A DNA stretch of 64,000 bases. Source: a bacterium. GTDB lineage: Bacteria > UBA10199 > JAIBAG01. The DNA lies in contig JAIBAG010000006.1 of assembly GCA_019695305.1 (NCBI GenBank), positions 57,515 to 121,514 of the forward strand, given 5' to 3'. Of the stretch, positions 45,127 through 55,126 are shown piece after piece. Positions within the stretch are counted from its first letter, which is position 1, and the number at the start of each line of letters is the position of its first letter. The notes beneath the pieces were generated by a model. That model searched no databases. It saw only the letters and a list, made by a program, of their open reading frames with translations, and had not been told where the DNA came from. Made by a program: the position numbers and the translations under genes.

Positions 45127-46025
45127 TGCTTGTAGGTCAGGCTGCCGATCACTATCTCCGCTTCCTCACGGTAGAGCGAGGTCTTTCCTCTAAAACAATT
45201 GAAGCTTATCGCAATGATCTTAATCTCTTTATCCTTCATCTTACGGCTCATTCTAAGCCAGAACCCTTAGCTCATGACATTACCGATAGTCAGGTGCTGT
45301 CTTTTTTACGGAGCCGTAAAAAGGCCGATTTGCGCACCCGTACCTTAGCCCGCAATTTAACCACCCTCCGTAATTTTTTTAAATTTTTAATAAGTGAAAA
45401 GATAGTGACGGTAGATGTAACACAAAATTTGGAACATCCCCGTCTTGAAAAAAAGCTCCCCAAGTTTTTAACCTTGCAAGAAATCAATTTATTGCTGCAG
45501 GAAAAAACGCAAGACGAACCCTGGCATCATCGTAATCGCGCCATGCTGGAGCTTTTGTACGCAACCGGTATCCGCGTGTCGGAACTGGTAAACCTAGAGA
45601 TGAATCATGTAAATTTAAATGGAGGTTATTTGATAGCCTACGGCAAAGGTTCTAAAGAACGCGTGGTCCCTATTGGGAGTGCTGCCATAGCCGCCCTAAA
45701 AGATTATTGTGAAAACTACCGCCCACAACTCTTAAAAAGCAAACGTTCCAACTTTTTATTTTTAGGCATTCATGGCGATGGATTAACCCGCCAAAACTTT
45801 TGGATAAGCCTTAAAAAACAGGCAAGACTGGCCGGTATTAAAACCCCCATCAGCCCCCACGTCCTGCGCCATTCGTTTGCCACGCATTTACTGGAAGGCG
45901 GCGCCGATTTACGCTCGGTTCAGGTAATGTTGGGACATGCCGATATTTCTACCACACAAATTTACACACATGTGAGCCGCAAGCATTTGTTGGATGTGCA
46001 TAAAAAGTTTCATCCGCGAGGATAA
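45126..46025 (+). CDS. Tyrosine recombinase XerC/XerD family
   Basis: A 299-aa site-specific recombinase. The SAM-like N-terminal domain (about 5-90) has FLTVERGLSSKTIEAYRNDL. The catalytic domain shows the first Arg in ATGIRVSELVNL, the HxxR box in HVLRHSFATHLLEGG, and the nucleophile Tyr in TTQIYTHV. Length and the absence of mobile-element genes fit the chromosome-dimer-resolution recombinase rather than an integrase. I cannot say whether it is XerC or XerD. Confidence 0.93.
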   Translation: MLVGQAADHYLRFLTVERGLSSKTIEAYRNDLNLFILHLTAHSKPEPLAHDITDSQVLSFLRSRKKADLRTRTLARNLTTLRNFFKFLISEKIVTVDVTQNLEHPRLEKKLPKFLTLQEINLLLQEKTQDEPWHHRNRAMLELLYATGIRVSELVNLEMNHVNLNGGYLIAYGKGSKERVVPIGSAAIAALKDYCENYRPQLLKSKRSNFLFLGIHGDGLTRQNFWISLKKQARLAGIKTPISPHVLRHSFATHLLEGGADLRSVQVMLGHADISTTQIYTHVSRKHLLDVHKKFHPRG

Positions 46026-46044
46026 TCTCCCTTGAACTCACCAG

Positions 46045-46698
46045 ATGGGTTTGATACCTACCCCCATGGCTAAAGAAAGGGATTTTCCCTTTGCACATGA
46101 CCTTACCAAAGACATCCGTCATTACCCCGAGGGACTTACCGTCTTAACAGGTGATATTTTGGAAATTGGGCCCGGCCGTGGAGATCTCTTGCTTGAAAAA
46201 GCATCGGAATATCGCGATAAAAAATTTGTAGCGGTAGAAATTGGCAAAAAGCGTTTTACCAAGATGATCCCTCGGATTGAAAAGAAAAAACTCACCAATA
46301 TCAGTTTATGGGGTGGCGATGCGCGCTTGATTGTACCGCAATATGCTAAAGCTGAAACTTTTGAGCAAATCATGGTACTTTTTCCCGACCCCTGGCCCAA
46401 AGACCGGCATGCTTTTCGCCGTCTTTTAAATCTTAAGTTTTTATGGATTTTAGCCAATCTTTTAAAACCAGGTGGTTTGTTTTTACATGCCACCGATGAT
46501 GAGCCTTATGCACGTTGGGTGATGGAAAATTTAAAACAGGTTCCTTGGCTTACAAATACACTAGCCCCTCTGGAATACACTGATACCCTGCCCGAATTAA
46601 CTGAAACCTTTTTTGAAAAAAAATGGAAGGATATGGGACGAAAACTATATTTTATAAGGTATAAAAAAATTAAGCTAACGACTGCTCAATTAAATTAA
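46045..46698 (+). CDS. trmB: tRNA (guanine-N7-)-methyltransferase
   Basis: A 217-aa SAM enzyme that makes m7G46 in tRNA. The SAM loop is LEIGPGRGDLLLEKA, and the family signature is FPDPWPKDRHAFRRL. No clear Shine-Dalgarno precedes the ATG at 46045; an ATG seven codons later is also possible. Its 3' end overlaps a convergent response regulator by 29 bp. Confidence 0.95.
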   Translation: MGLIPTPMAKERDFPFAHDLTKDIRHYPEGLTVLTGDILEIGPGRGDLLLEKASEYRDKKFVAVEIGKKRFTKMIPRIEKKKLTNISLWGGDARLIVPQYAKAETFEQIMVLFPDPWPKDRHAFRRLLNLKFLWILANLLKPGGLFLHATDDEPYARWVMENLKQVPWLTNTLAPLEYTDTLPELTETFFEKKWKDMGRKLYFIRYKKIKLTTAQLN

Positions 46699-47038
46699 GA
46701 AGTTCTTTATCGTTATAAGGTTTGCGTATAAAATATTTTACCTTATAACTTTTCATCACTTCTTCCATGCCCGATTCACTCACACCGCTTAAAATAATTA
46801 CCGGAATATCCATGGTCTCTTCATTTTCTCGCAGCATTTCTAATACAGCTGAACCTTTACCGTAGGGCATTTGCCAATCGAGCAAAATTAAATTTGGCTT
46901 TTCTTTTTGGGCCACTTCTACAGCTTGAATACCCTGATAGGCTTTCAAAATGCCGTAGTTATTATTTGCTAACCGCATAGCAATTATTTCCACTAAATCA
47001 GCATCGTCATCCGCAATTAAAATTTTTGCTTTTGTCAT
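46670..47038 (-). CDS. Single-domain response regulator (CheY-like)
   Basis: A 122-aa receiver domain. The acidic triplet IADDDAD follows strand 1, the phospho-acceptor Asp is in LILLDWQMPYG (near 52), a Ser/Thr in IILSGVSESG and the conserved Lys in FIRKPYND. AAGGGA before the ATG at 47038 decides the start. There is no output domain and no kinase adjacent, so the partner is elsewhere. It sits downstream of the AI-2E-type transporter gene on the same strand. Confidence 0.93.
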   Translation of the reverse strand: MTKAKILIADDDADLVEIIAMRLANNNYGILKAYQGIQAVEVAQKEKPNLILLDWQMPYGKGSAVLEMLRENEETMDIPVIILSGVSESGMEEVMKSYKVKYFIRKPYNDKELLNLIEQSLA

Positions 47039-47065
47039 GACTTTCCCTTTCAATCCTAAGCAAAA

Positions 47066-48112
47066 CTATTTAACAAAATCTTCTCTATAAATTCTTACAC
47101 TCGCTAAAAATAATGCCATTATTACTGGACCAAACAAAATACCAATAGGCCCAAACAAACTAATACCTCCAAATAACGAAAAGAAAATAAGTAAAATATG
47201 AACCTTGGCTTTGCCCCGCATAATAAGGGGTTTAATAATATTATCTACTCCCGAAATGAGTACAGCTCCGTAAATTAAAATAAACAAACCCCATTTGGTA
47301 TCCCCCATCGCAAGCAAGGTAAGCCCAACGGGCAGCCATACCGACGTTGCACCAATAATAGGCACAAGCGACATAAAATACGTAAGAGTTGCAAATACCA
47401 GAGGCGCTTTTACGCCAGCAATACCAAAACCAATCCAAGCGAGTCCGGCTTGAACTAAGGCCGTTAGCAAATAACCATATACGGTAGCGTAAATCATATT
47501 TTGGCTTTCTGAAAGAAGCCTATCTTCGTACTTTCCAGAAATGGGAGATAAATCGAGCAGAATACGGATAAGATTTTTCCCCTCAATGAGTACAAAAAAG
47601 AGAGTAAAATGCATCACAAAAAAACCAAACATAAACGAAAGCGTACGGCCTAATACCTCAGGTGAATAATTGTATACATAACGCGCTACTTCGCCACCTA
47701 CGCGCGTAATAAGACCAGGCACATCAATTGTAATATGCAGATGCGTTTCTAATTTTGTAGACAGCGGCTCAATATAATCACGATAAAAATTTTGGTTGGT
47801 AATAGTGGAAAAAAATGAGTTTAAATCGAGGGTAGAAACAAAACTTACCGTTTCCGAAATAATTTGAACAACAACCAAACTAAACGGCAGCACCAAAATT
47901 AAAAAAGTTAAAAACGTGGTAATGAACGAAGTAAGATAAGAGCGATTTTTTAATTTTTTAAGAAGAAACTCGTAAGCCGGATATAAAAGTATAGCCACAA
48001 TACAGGCTAACACTACAGCCATAAAAACGGGCTTAAGGAGGAGAAAAAATCCAACCCCTAATGCAACCAGTAAAAAAAGAAACGCTCGGCGTTCATCCAC
48101 AACCTGCTTCAT
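47066..48112 (-). CDS. AI-2E family transporter (PerM/UPF0118)
   Basis: A 348-aa membrane protein with about eight helices and the usual plan: two or three N-terminal helices, a soluble loop (about 90-150), then a C-terminal bundle. The motif GPIGILFGPVIMALFLA near the C-terminus and LVPIIGATSVWLPVGLTLL are characteristic. Members include TqsA, reported to export autoinducer-2, and Na+/H+ antiporters; which one applies is unclear. It starts 106 bp after rplQ on the same strand, with no terminator seen between them. Confidence 0.9.
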   Translation of the reverse strand: MKQVVDERRAFLFLLVALGVGFFLLLKPVFMAVVLACIVAILLYPAYEFLLKKLKNRSYLTSFITTFLTFLILVLPFSLVVVQIISETVSFVSTLDLNSFFSTITNQNFYRDYIEPLSTKLETHLHITIDVPGLITRVGGEVARYVYNYSPEVLGRTLSFMFGFFVMHFTLFFVLIEGKNLIRILLDLSPISGKYEDRLLSESQNMIYATVYGYLLTALVQAGLAWIGFGIAGVKAPLVFATLTYFMSLVPIIGATSVWLPVGLTLLAMGDTKWGLFILIYGAVLISGVDNIIKPLIMRGKAKVHILLIFFSLFGGISLFGPIGILFGPVIMALFLASVRIYREDFVK

Positions 48113-48218
48113 ACTAATCCGTTAAAAACTTAAGGTACGTTAAAGACTGCTTTATACTGAGCAGATTCATTATATAATCACAAATGAGCTGCTCTGTAAG
48201 AAACCGGATTATGGAGCT

Positions 48219-48728
48219 TTACTTCTTTTTTGTCGACTTCTTTTCTTTAGAAGCTTTAGCGGCCTTGGGAGCTTTTTCCTTTTTTTCGGCTTTAGGCGCT
48301 TTAGCGGCCTTTTCCTTTTTGGGAGCTGCTGCTTTTTTAGGTTTATCGCCACTAGGAACGGCGTGAACACCGGTACCGGGCAAATATTCAATAATAGCCA
48401 TGGGCGATGAATCGCCAAGACGGTAGCCTAATTTAAGAACGCGGGTATACCCACCGTTACGGTCGGCAAAACGAGGAGCCAAGGTATCAAAAAGTTTTAC
48501 TACAGCTTCACGCGAGCGCATAAAGTTAAACGATTGACGACGAGCAGCCAAATCATTCTTTTTACCCAAGGTAATAAGATGATCGGCAAACGAACGCAAC
48601 TCTTTAGCACGAGGCAGCGTGGTTTCAATGCGCTCATGCATAATGAGAGAAGCTGCCATATTTTTAAACATGGCCAAGCGATGTTGTGTTTTACGCCCTA
48701 ACTTACGTCCAGATACTTTATGTCTCAT
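48219..48728 (-). CDS. rplQ: 50S ribosomal protein L17 with Lys/Ala-rich tail
   Basis: 169 aa from the ATG at 48728. Residues 1-118 are the normal L17 ([30 protein letters not shown]). The last 45 residues are an extension of Ala, Lys, Pro and Glu repeats ([17 protein letters not shown] and similar). There is no Shine-Dalgarno; a heptamer hairpin occupies the leader. Confidence 0.97.
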   Translation of the reverse strand: MRHKVSGRKLGRKTQHRLAMFKNMAASLIMHERIETTLPRAKELRSFADHLITLGKKNDLAARRQSFNFMRSREAVVKLFDTLAPRFADRNGGYTRVLKLGYRLGDSSPMAIIEYLPGTGVHAVPSGDKPKKAAAPKKEKAAKAPKAEKKEKAPKAAKASKEKKSTKKK

Positions 48729-48736
48729 ATAAACAG

Positions 48737-48807
48737 GTAAATGGTGGATGGTGGATGGTGGATGGCAAGAATCTTTTACCATTCACTATCAACTATCCAC
48801 TATTCAC
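48737..48807. repeat. Inverted heptamer-repeat hairpin H2
   Basis: Tandem GGATGGT units on the left (from 48737) pair with inverted ACTATCC/ACTATTC-type units on the right (to 48807). The loop again contains AATCTT. The consensus and layout match H1 at 39226-39299. It fills the space between rpoA (48814) and the rplQ start (48728). Confidence 0.8.
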
Positions 48808-48813
48808 TTCTTC

Positions 48814-49845
48814 TTAAATCATTTCTTCTGTCTTAACAGCGGGAACTTCGTCGGTAGGAAGTTTCCATCCGTCAATTTTCATACCCAAGCCCAAGCCCAT
48901 TTCGGTCAAGATTTCCTTGATTTCATTTAAGGACTTACGGCCAAAGTTTTTGGTTTTAAGCATTTCCATTTCGGTTTTTTGCACCAATTCGCCTATATAT
49001 TTAATTTCGGCATTTTGGAGGCAATTAGCAGAACGTACAGACAATTCCAATTCGTCTACACGGCGGTTTAAATGCTCGTTAATCTTGTTTTGTTCGTCTT
49101 CTTTAATTTCTACTTCAACGGGTTCTAAACCTTCTTCAAAGTTAATAAATACCTGAAGCTGTTCTTTTAAAATTTTAGCCGAAAAAGCAACTGCATCTTC
49201 GGGTAAAACAGCACCGTTGGTCCAAACTTCTAAGGTTAAACGGTCGTAATCGGTAGCCTGACCCACACGAGCATCGGTTACAGAATAATTTACACGTTCA
49301 ATGGGAGAAAAGTTTGAATCAATAAAAATGGTTCCAATGGGAGCACCCTGATCTTTATTGGTTTCGGCTAAAACATAGCCCTTGCCCATTTTTACCTGCA
49401 TTTCCATGGTAAGATTGGCATCTTCGCCCAAAGTAGCAATAGGATGATCGGGATTTAAAATTTCAACACGACCACCGGTATCAATTTGTCCGGCAGTGAC
49501 AACACCTGCGCCTGTGGCGTTTAAGGTAATGGTGGCTTTGTCACCTTCTACCAGTTTTAACTTTAATTCCTTTAAGTTAAGGATGATGTTGGTAACATCT
49601 TCTTTAATACCAGGTACAGTTGAAAACTCGTGCACCACACCTTCAATTTTAACCGATACAATGGCAGCACCCTGAAGGGACGACAACAAAATGCGACGAA
49701 TGGAATTACCAATGGTAATACCAAAGCCACGTTCTAAAGGGCGGGCCGTAAACTTGGCATAAGTTCCGGTATGACTCTCATTTTCAATTTCCAAGAACTT
49801 GGGTTTAATAAGACTGCGCCAGTTTTTATAGTTAAGGCTAGACAT
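48814..49845 (-). CDS. rpoA: RNA polymerase alpha subunit
   Basis: 343 aa, with an N-terminal dimerisation domain ([22 protein letters not shown]) and a C-terminal DNA/activator-binding domain ([30 protein letters not shown]). GGAGGAAT 5 nt upstream decides for the ATG at 49845. The gene is in the usual place between rpsD and rplQ. Confidence 0.98.
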   Translation of the reverse strand: MSSLNYKNWRSLIKPKFLEIENESHTGTYAKFTARPLERGFGITIGNSIRRILLSSLQGAAIVSVKIEGVVHEFSTVPGIKEDVTNIILNLKELKLKLVEGDKATITLNATGAGVVTAGQIDTGGRVEILNPDHPIATLGEDANLTMEMQVKMGKGYVLAETNKDQGAPIGTIFIDSNFSPIERVNYSVTDARVGQATDYDRLTLEVWTNGAVLPEDAVAFSAKILKEQLQVFINFEEGLEPVEVEIKEDEQNKINEHLNRRVDELELSVRSANCLQNAEIKYIGELVQKTEMEMLKTKNFGRKSLNEIKEILTEMGLGLGMKIDGWKLPTDEVPAVKTEEMI

Positions 49846-49887
49846 GAAGTATTCCTCCAAAAAAGGTTTTTTTATAAACTTAAAACT

Positions 49888-50517
49888 TTATTTCGAATAA
49901 TGCTCAATAATGAGATTTTCATTAATGGGCATGGTAATTTGGGCTCTGTCAGGCAAAGCCTTTACAGTTCCTTCAAATTTTTCTTTGTTAACAAGCAACC
50001 ATTCAGGTACCCCACGACGATCGGACGCTTCCAAAGCACCCAAAATACGGGTTACTTTGCGGCTTTTGTCCTTCACGCCAATCACATCACCTGCTTTTAA
50101 GGTAATAGATGGGATATTCACCTTTTTACCGTTAACCAAAAAATGATTTTGACCAATAAGCAAACGGGCTTCGGAACGCGAGTTGGCAAAACCCATACGA
50201 TAAATAAGATTATCCATGCGGGCTTCCAAAAGCTGAAGCAAGTTGTCACCGGTTACACCCTTCATCCGTTCGGCACGTTCAAAAATGCGACGAAACTGAC
50301 GTTCAAGAACGCCGTACAGAGTTTTTACCTTCTGCTTTTCACGCAATTGAACACCAAACTCCGAACGTTTGGTGCGACGGTTTTGGGCATGTTGACCCGG
50401 ACCGTATTCACGACGCTCGATAGCACACTTTTCAGTGTAGCAACGATCGCCTTTTAAAAATAACTTCAAACCTTCGCGCCGACATAAGCGGCATACTGAA
50501 TCACTATAACGAGCCAT
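49888..50517 (-). CDS. rpsD: 30S ribosomal protein S4
   Basis: 209 aa. The N-terminus has four Cys (VCRLCRREG and CYTEKCAIE) that form the zinc-binding C+ type S4. The S4 RNA-binding domain is [31 protein letters not shown]4 commonly autoregulates its operon; no specific site was identified. Confidence 0.98.
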   Translation of the reverse strand: MARYSDSVCRLCRREGLKLFLKGDRCYTEKCAIERREYGPGQHAQNRRTKRSEFGVQLREKQKVKTLYGVLERQFRRIFERAERMKGVTGDNLLQLLEARMDNLIYRMGFANSRSEARLLIGQNHFLVNGKKVNIPSITLKAGDVIGVKDKSRKVTRILGALEASDRRGVPEWLLVNKEKFEGTVKALPDRAQITMPINENLIIEHYSK

Positions 50518-50520
50518 AAA

Positions 50521-50967
50521 TTATACTCTCCTCCGTTTAGGGGGCCGACATCCGTTGTGCGGAATCGGAGTTACATCCTGGATTTTTAAAATGCGAATAC
50601 CAACCGAAGCGCAAGCGCGCAACGCGGATTCACGACCCGACCCCGGACCCGAAACCACAGCAGTAGCAGAACGCAAACCGGATTCCATCGCTTTACGAGC
50701 AGCCTCTTCACCTGCAATTTGGGCAGCAAAAGGAGTTGATTTACGCGACCCCTTAAACCCTTTGGCACCCGCCGAACTCCAAGCCAAGGTGTTTCCCTGG
50801 GTATCGGTAATGGTGATAATGGTGTTGTTAAACGTAGCCTGCACGTGAATAACACCAGCCGACACGTTCTTTTTTGCCTTCTTCCTTTTATAAGCCTTTT
50901 TATCGGGCGCAGCAGCGGTTGCACCAGCTTCTCCCGATACAGTGGGTAATTTTTGTTTATTTGCCAT
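50521..50967 (-). CDS. rpsK: 30S ribosomal protein S11
   Basis: 148 aa, about 20 longer than usual because of an N-terminal extension ([20 protein letters not shown] and Lys-rich residues). The core is typical: [29 protein letters not shown] and [11 protein letters not shown] at the end. Three bases separate it from rpsD. Confidence 0.98.
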   Translation of the reverse strand: MANKQKLPTVSGEAGATAAAPDKKAYKRKKAKKNVSAGVIHVQATFNNTIITITDTQGNTLAWSSAGAKGFKGSRKSTPFAAQIAGEEAARKAMESGLRSATAVVSGPGSGRESALRACASVGIRILKIQDVTPIPHNGCRPPKRRRV

Positions 50968-50979
50968 ATTAAGTCCTCG

Positions 50980-51363
50980 TTATTTACCCGTTGGGGCTTT
51001 TTTCTTACCGGCAACTGTTTTGCGCGGACCCTTCCGTGTACGTGAATTGGTTTTTGTTCTCTGACCTCTTGCCGGCAATCCTTTTTTGTGACGCGAGCCG
51101 CGGTAAGTTCCCAAGTCCATCAAGCGTTTGATACTTAAGGCTACTTCACGACGCAAGTTACCTTCCACCGGATACTTAGCATCGATAATAGCGCGGATTT
51201 TGGCCACGTCTTCATCCGACAATTCTTCGGCACGCTGTTGGGCGTTAATCCCTGCTTCTGTTAAAATATTCTCCGAACGGGAGTTGCCAATACCGTAAAT
51301 ATAGGTAAGCGCCACTCCAATCTTCTTGTTTTTCGGGATATCAATACCCGCTATTCTTGGCAT
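50980..51363 (-). CDS. rpsM: 30S ribosomal protein S13
   Basis: 127 aa with [26 protein letters not shown] at the N-terminus and the basic tail [21 protein letters not shown] that contacts tRNA. It is positioned between rpmJ and rpsK as in most bacteria. Confidence 0.98.
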   Translation of the reverse strand: MPRIAGIDIPKNKKIGVALTYIYGIGNSRSENILTEAGINAQQRAEELSDEDVAKIRAIIDAKYPVEGNLRREVALSIKRLMDLGTYRGSRHKKGLPARGQRTKTNSRTRKGPRKTVAGKKKAPTGK

Positions 51364-51372
51364 GTTAACCTC

Positions 51373-51486
51373 TTATCCTTGACGTTGTTTATGTTTCTTT
51401 GTTTTACAAATCACGCGAACACGACCGGCGCGACGGATGATTTTGCAGTTTTCACAAATTTTTTTTACAGATGATCTTACTTTCAT
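51373..51486 (-). CDS. rpmJ: 50S ribosomal protein L36
   Basis: A 37-codon frame from the ATG at 51484-51486 to the TAA at 51373-51375. The protein has the zinc ribbon ICENCKII and the His in TKKHKQRQG, the standard zinc-binding L36. It lies between infA and rpsM. Confidence 0.97.
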   Translation of the reverse strand: MKVRSSVKKICENCKIIRRAGRVRVICKTKKHKQRQG

Positions 51487-51493
51487 AACTTCC

Positions 51494-51712
51494 TTATTTT
51501 TCTCTAAAGGTGATGCGTCCCCGAGTTAAATCGTAGGGGGACAACTCAACCTTCACTTTATCGCCGGGTAAAATTTTGATGAAATGCATCCGCATCTTAC
51601 CCGAAATATGCGCTAAAACCTTATGCCCGTTTGCTAGCTCCACTTTAAACATAGCATTAGGCAGAGGTTCTAAAACTTTTCCTTCCACTTCAATGGAATC
51701 TTCTTTTGCCAT
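51494..51712 (-). CDS. infA: Translation initiation factor IF-1
   Basis: 72 aa, an OB-fold protein with typical sequence ([33 protein letters not shown]). I start at the ATG at 51712, which gives the standard N-terminus and length. Confidence 0.98.
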   Translation of the reverse strand: MAKEDSIEVEGKVLEPLPNAMFKVELANGHKVLAHISGKMRMHFIKILPGDKVKVELSPYDLTRGRITFREK

Positions 51713-51752
51713 AGTTTGTACACTCAACTGTACGTTTTACCGCACATCCTTT

Positions 51753-52499
51753 TTATATCTTACTTAATATCCATGGCCCTTTTTCTGTACAGGCGATGGA
51801 GTGTTCAAAATGAGCCGACCATTTTCTATCTTTGGTCACCACGGTCCAGTCATCTTTTAAAACTTCTACTTCGGCCACTCCCATGTTGATCATGGGTTCA
51901 ATTGCTAAAACCATTCCCACTTTAATACGCGGGCCGGTTCCCTTTTCACCATAATTAGGAACCTGTGGTTCTTCATGCATCTGACGTCCAATACCATGGC
52001 CTACAAAATCGCGTACTACACTATAACCATGAGCTTCGGCATACTGCTGAACCGCGTGTCCAATATCACCAATGCGGTTACCGGCTACTACTTGCTCAAT
52101 TCCTAAATCTAAACTCACGCGCGTCACATCCATCAACTTCTGAGCTTCGGCACTCACCTTACCCACACCCACCGTTACAGCCGAATCTCCTACAAAACCT
52201 TCGTATGTGGCTCCGCAGTCAATTCCTATAATATCTCCTTCATTCAAAACTTTTTTCCCTGGAATTCCATGAACCACTTCCTCGTTTACCGAGGTACACA
52301 GTGATTTAGGATACCCACGGTAACCCACAAAAGTAGGAATGCCTCCCATTTTTTTAATGGTTTCATTGGCTACTTTATCTAAATCGTCGGTTGTAATACC
52401 GGGAGACACCATCTCCTTTAATTTTAAAAGAACCGTGGCCACAATGCGATTTGCCTTGGCCATTTTTTCAATCTCATCTGGCGACTTCAGAATAATCAC
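51753..52499 (-). CDS. map: Methionine aminopeptidase, type I
   Basis: 248 aa. Metal ligands are present in GIDCGATYEGFVGDSAVTVGV (Asp pair), the His in VGHGIGRQMHEEP, and the Glu residues in AIEPMINMG and AHFEHSIACTEKGP. The GTG start overlaps the adk stop (GTGA). It removes N-terminal Met from new proteins. Confidence 0.97.
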   Translation of the reverse strand: MIILKSPDEIEKMAKANRIVATVLLKLKEMVSPGITTDDLDKVANETIKKMGGIPTFVGYRGYPKSLCTSVNEEVVHGIPGKKVLNEGDIIGIDCGATYEGFVGDSAVTVGVGKVSAEAQKLMDVTRVSLDLGIEQVVAGNRIGDIGHAVQQYAEAHGYSVVRDFVGHGIGRQMHEEPQVPNYGEKGTGPRIKVGMVLAIEPMINMGVAEVEVLKDDWTVVTKDRKWSAHFEHSIACTEKGPWILSKI

Positions 52500-53137
52500 G
52501 TCAAATCCTCTATCGCTTTCTCAATCAATCCAAAAATCTTGTTTACTTCTCCCATCCCATCTACCGAAGCGAGTTTTCCCAACTTTTTGTAATACTCGCT
52601 TACAGGAGCTGTTTGGTTTTTATAAACCGTAAGTCTCTTGCGGATAGTTTCGGGTTTATCGTCATCTCGTTGATATAAGTTGCCTCCACACTGATCACAC
52701 TTTCCTTCCTTTTTAGGAGGGCTAAATAAAAGGTGATAACCAGTACCGCAATCTTTACAAGTACGGCGGCTTGACAAGCGTTTTACCAATTCATCTTCGT
52801 TTACTTGAAACGAAATGGTAAAAACCCCACTCGCATTCGCCATTTTACTTAAAGCCTCGGCTTGTCCCACCGTTCGGGGGAAACCATCCAAAACAAAACC
52901 GTTTTTACAGTCTTGTCGTGAAATTCTATCTTCAATAATGTCAATGACCAACTGATCGGGCACCAATTGCCCAGCATTAATATAGGTTTTGGCTTTCAAT
53001 CCCAACGGTGTTCTCTCGCGAATTGCTTCACGAAAAATTTCACCTGTTGAAATTTGCGGCACCTTGTAGCGCTCACAAATGCGGCGCGACTGGGTACCCT
53101 TGCCCGAACCTGGAGGTCCTAGAAGGATCAATTTCAA
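52496..53137 (-). CDS. adk: Adenylate kinase
   Basis: 213 aa. The P-loop is GPPGSGKGTQS and DGFPRT is present. The LID domain carries CKDCGTGYH...CDQCGGN, a four-Cys zinc site found in many Gram-positive and some Gram-negative adenylate kinases. The start is a TTG overlapping the secY stop (TTGA). Confidence 0.97.
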   Translation of the reverse strand: MKLILLGPPGSGKGTQSRRICERYKVPQISTGEIFREAIRERTPLGLKAKTYINAGQLVPDQLVIDIIEDRISRQDCKNGFVLDGFPRTVGQAEALSKMANASGVFTISFQVNEDELVKRLSSRRTCKDCGTGYHLLFSPPKKEGKCDQCGGNLYQRDDDKPETIRKRLTVYKNQTAPVSEYYKKLGKLASVDGMGEVNKIFGLIEKAIEDLT

Positions 53138-54444
53138 CTTCTTCTCCCCTTAAACTTTCCGGCCTTTCCTCCCAAAAACCCCTCGTAGCTGCGCGAGAGT
53201 AAATGGGATTCTATTTGGGCAATGGTGTCCATTCCCACGCCCACCACAATCAAAAGCGAGGTTCCACCAAATGTTTGCGCAAGTCCTGGTGGAATATTAA
53301 ACTGGCTAATCAGCAGCGTGGGTAAAATACACACGCCAGCTATATATAAAGCACCGCCTAAAGTAATACGGCTTAAAATGCGGTCGATATAATCGGAGGT
53401 TGATTTACCAGGACGTATCCCTGGCACATACCCACCGTTCTTTTTCAAATTTTCTGCAATATCGAGCGGGTTAAACGTGACCGCTGTGTAAAAATAACAA
53501 AAGAAAATAATAAGCGATACATACAGCAAGTTATGAAACCATCCCGAGGTTAACACCTGGGCTAAGGTATTCATCACATCGTTCTTCCAAAACTGGGCCA
53601 GTGTTGCCGGAAATAAAATAATGGAAGACGAAAAAATGGCCGGGATTACACCCGCCATATTCAACTTAAGCGGCAAATGCGTGCTTTGCCCGCCGTACAT
53701 TTTGTTACCCACTACGCGTTTAGCATAGTTGATAGGAATACGACGCTGGCTTCTTTCAAAGTACACAATCAGTGACACAATGATAAAAATAAAAGCAAGC
53801 AAGAGCAAAAAGCCGATAAAATCGCCAAATTGCTGCTTTGTATTCCAAGCATCGCGAAAAGAGCCCGGAATACGAGTAACAATACCAGAAAAGATAATGA
53901 GCGAAATACCGTTACCAATGCCACGTTCCGATATTTGTTCTCCCAACCACATCAAAAAAGCCGTACCGGCAGCTAATGTGAGCATGGTTGTGATGTAGAA
54001 CATTGGGCCACCCACACCAGGAAGAAGCACACCCTGACGTTCTAAACCAACGCTAATGCCAAAACCCTGAATAAGTGACAACACAACTGTGCCGTAACGG
54101 GTATATTGCGTAATCTTTTTACGCCCGTACTCGCCCTCTTCCTTAGAAAGCTTTTGGAGCGACGGGATAGATACCGTAAGAAGCTGCAAAATAATGGACG
54201 CGCTGATGTAAGGCATAATACCTAAAGCAATTACCGAAAACTGCTGCAGCGCGCCGCCCGAAAACATATTAAAAATTTCAAAGACCGTACCTTGCGAAAA
54301 AACCTTAGCCAAGGCCTCCACCCTAATACCTGGAGTGGGAACAAACACGCCAATGCGATAAACAGCCAGCATCATCAGCGTAAAAAGTATTCTTTTTCTG
54401 AGTTCGGGCAATTTTGCCAAAACTCCCATTCCGCCTTCAGCCAC
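53134..54444 (-). CDS. secY: Protein translocase subunit SecY
   Basis: 436 aa with ten membrane helices. Signature parts are PTPGIRVEAL, SIILQLLTVSIPSLQKL, the cytosolic loop RRIPINYAKRVVG and NPLDIAENLKKNGGYVPGIRPGK. The GTG at 54444 follows a G-rich run (AAGGGGGGG); an ATG five codons later is an alternative start. It is in the normal place between rplO and adk. Confidence 0.98.
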   Translation of the reverse strand: MAEGGMGVLAKLPELRKRILFTLMMLAVYRIGVFVPTPGIRVEALAKVFSQGTVFEIFNMFSGGALQQFSVIALGIMPYISASIILQLLTVSIPSLQKLSKEEGEYGRKKITQYTRYGTVVLSLIQGFGISVGLERQGVLLPGVGGPMFYITTMLTLAAGTAFLMWLGEQISERGIGNGISLIIFSGIVTRIPGSFRDAWNTKQQFGDFIGFLLLLAFIFIIVSLIVYFERSQRRIPINYAKRVVGNKMYGGQSTHLPLKLNMAGVIPAIFSSSIILFPATLAQFWKNDVMNTLAQVLTSGWFHNLLYVSLIIFFCYFYTAVTFNPLDIAENLKKNGGYVPGIRPGKSTSDYIDRILSRITLGGALYIAGVCILPTLLISQFNIPPGLAQTFGGTSLLIVVGVGMDTIAQIESHLLSRSYEGFLGGKAGKFKGRRS

Positions 54445-54458
54445 ATCCCCCCCTTTGT

Positions 54459-54905
54459 TTAATCAATAACAACCGCTTTACCGCCGGCTTTTTCAATTTT
54501 TTCTTTAGCACTGGCCGAAAAGTGTGTTGCCTTAATGGTAAGCGCTACACCCAAATCACCATTACCCAACACGCGCACGCCGCCACTTCTTAAATTTTTA
54601 ACAATACCGTTAGCCTTTAAAAAAGCACCATCTACTTCGGCATTGGCAGAAAGTTTTGCCAATTGTCCCACGTTAATGACTGTATAGTCTTCGCGAGTAA
54701 AGTTATGGAAACCTCTTTTAGGCATACGGCGTTGCAAAGGCATCTGTCCGCCTTCAAAACCGGTTTTATGATAACCACCGGCACGGGCCTTTTGCCCCTT
54801 GTGTCCTTTACCAGAAGTTTTACCTAAACCCGACGATTCACCGCGACCCAAACGAGTACGGTTTTTAACAGCGCCTTTAGGAGGTCTTAAATTATTGAGT
54901 AACAT
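54459..54905 (-). CDS. rplO: 50S ribosomal protein L15
   Basis: 148 aa. Typical N-terminus [33 protein letters not shown] and the motif [22 protein letters not shown] is 7 nt before the ATG at 54905, so I prefer it over the ATG two codons upstream. Confidence 0.98.
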   Translation of the reverse strand: MLLNNLRPPKGAVKNRTRLGRGESSGLGKTSGKGHKGQKARAGGYHKTGFEGGQMPLQRRMPKRGFHNFTREDYTVINVGQLAKLSANAEVDGAFLKANGIVKNLRSGGVRVLGNGDLGVALTIKATHFSASAKEKIEKAGGKAVVID

Positions 54906-54923
54906 AGTCATTCCTTCTTCTTT

Positions 54924-55109
54924 TTAAGATTCTACAACTTGCACCAGGTGCGATACCTTGCCAATCATCCCGCGAATAGCCGGGTTATCAACCAGTTCAA
55001 CGGTTTGATTAAGTCTGGTAAAACCCAAACCTCTTACCGTATCTTTTTGTCTTTTGGTGCGGCCAATGGCGCTGTGAACCAATTTAACTTTAATTTTCTT
55101 TCCACTCAT
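54924..55109 (-). CDS. rpmD: 50S ribosomal protein L30
   Basis: 61 aa, the normal bacterial size, with KVKLVHSAIGRTKRQKDTVRGLG and DNPAIRGMIGKVSHLV. GGAGATTTT precedes the ATG. A repeat element separates it from rpsE. Confidence 0.97.
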   Translation of the reverse strand: MSGKKIKVKLVHSAIGRTKRQKDTVRGLGFTRLNQTVELVDNPAIRGMIGKVSHLVQVVES

Positions 55110-55126
55110 AAAATCTCCAAACTATT

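Noticed and set aside
45126..46025. Tyrosine recombinase as integrase of a mobile island or prophage
   Set aside because: There are no att-like repeats, phage or mobilisation genes, and the neighbours are housekeeping genes. Length and motifs fit chromosomal Xer.
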